NCBI RefSeq assembly: GCF_013340935.1
Contig: NZ_WHOS01000005.1
Span: 124,001 to 188,000, forward strand
Source: Azospirillum melinis
GTDB lineage: Bacteria; Pseudomonadota; Alphaproteobacteria; Azospirillales; Azospirillaceae
Length of the DNA: 64,000 nucleotides
Direction: 5' to 3'
The notes below the pieces were generated by a model. It was not told the DNA's origin. It was given only the letters and a program-made list of their open reading frames with translations, and did not search any database. Numbering within the stretch: the first letter of the stretch is position 1; each line of letters begins with the position of its first letter. Shown one piece after another: positions 63,591 through 64,000 of the stretch. The position numbers and the translations under genes were made by a program.

Positions 63591-63979
63591 GCGACGTCCA
63601 ACCGGACCGGCGCGCCGTCTTCCGTCCGGTCATAGGCGGCGCGAGCCTCCAGCATCTGCGCGATGTGGGTCTCGGCCCACATCCGCAGCGGCGCCAGAGT
63701 TTCGGCCAGCGTGGCGCCCAGCGGCGTGATGGAATATTCGACGGTGACCGGCACGGTGGCGAAGGCCCTGCGGCTGACCAGCCCGTCGCGCTCCAGGCTT
63801 TTCAGCGTCTGCGATAGCATCTTCTGCGAGATGCCCTCGATCTCGCGGCGCAGCCGGTTGAAACGCATCGGCCCGCTTTCCAGCAAGCCGAGGATCAGCA
63901 CCGTCCATTTGTCGGCGATCCGGTCCAGTGCCTGCCGCGTCGGGCAGGCGGAGGCATAGGCGTCGGGCAACTGATCCAT
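63587..63979 (-). CDS. HxlR-family transcriptional regulator
   Basis: A 130-residue winged-helix regulator: CPTRQALDRIADKWTVLILGLL, then LRREIEGISQKMLSQTLKSLERDGLVSR and YSITPLGATLAETL, all standard for HxlR. Cys-12 is the conserved, often redox-sensing cysteine of the family. Its stop codon overlaps the stop of the convergent GH13 gene by four bases. Its target is unknown and may lie beyond the right edge, since it diverges from whatever follows base 64000. Confidence 0.93.
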   Translation of the reverse strand: MDQLPDAYASACPTRQALDRIADKWTVLILGLLESGPMRFNRLRREIEGISQKMLSQTLKSLERDGLVSRRAFATVPVTVEYSITPLGATLAETLAPLRMWAETHIAQMLEARAAYDRTEDGAPVRLDVA

Positions 63980-64000
63980 CTCCGACGGCCGTTTACCGCC

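Overview
This is a 64 kb, GC-rich, gene-dense stretch of a bacterial chromosome. Gene content points to an alphaproteobacterium, most likely of the Rhodospirillales and close to Azospirillum. The clues are the complex I accessory subunit NDUFA12, a DUF2155 protein next to it, a zinc-ribbon HscB, an isc-type cluster headed by cysE-iscR, a GTTC-N7-GTTC LexA-type box, many c-di-GMP and chemotaxis genes, and the division/cell-wall (dcw) cluster order. The genus is an inference; no rRNA gene is present. I see no insertion sequence, prophage, integrase or CRISPR array.

Layout. 1-6593 (minus strand) is the start of the dcw cluster: mraZ, rsmH, ftsL, ftsI, murE and murF (cut by the window edge), almost all joined by 4-base ATGA overlaps. 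Upstream of mraZ lies a 741-base gene-free region that carries a phased TGGG repeat array over the mraZ promoter, two perfect facing DnaA boxes with several weaker ones, an AT-rich tract and a LexA-type box. It is followed by the RNase P RNA gene. 7796-13410 (minus) holds an AmpD-like amidase, an EamA exporter and an ABC-F ATPase, then a membrane protein and a DjlA-like co-chaperone. 13697-21302 holds a GNAT enzyme, a fused 5-oxoprolinase/hydantoinase, a sigma-54 activator and a REC-GGDEF diguanylate cyclase. 21417-26935 (minus) is a sulfur block: cysE, iscR, a cysteine desulfurase, hscB, ferredoxin, mnmA and elongator tRNA-Met. The block runs from cysteine synthesis through sulfur mobilisation to Fe-S proteins and tRNA thiolation.

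27085-34160 holds an alpha/beta hydrolase, DUF2155, a lipoprotein, MlaD, NDUFA12, a major facilitator transporter, a LysR regulator, a NUDIX hydrolase and an EAL phosphodiesterase. 34296-39078 holds a Na/Pi cotransporter with a clear Pho box, ychF, pth, rplY and a small I9-like protein. 39202-45816 holds a cytosolic-looking subtilase, a divergent bifunctional penicillin-binding protein, and queE-queD. 45868-54260 is mostly housekeeping (hisS, pyrC, xseA, purD) plus a secreted low-complexity protein and a TPR-glycosyltransferase.

54334-63979 holds an MNT/HEPN toxin-antitoxin-like pair, a soluble chemoreceptor with two near-identical PAS domains, tadA, an RluB-type pseudouridine synthase, rsmD, a structured leader, an OxlT-like transporter, a small membrane protein, a trehalose synthase-like GH13 enzyme and an HxlR regulator.

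The observation most worth following is the mraZ-rnpB intergenic region, which looks like a replication origin or DnaA-binding control locus. After it come the subtilase with a separate propeptide-like small protein, and the attenuator-like leader before the OxlT-like transporter.
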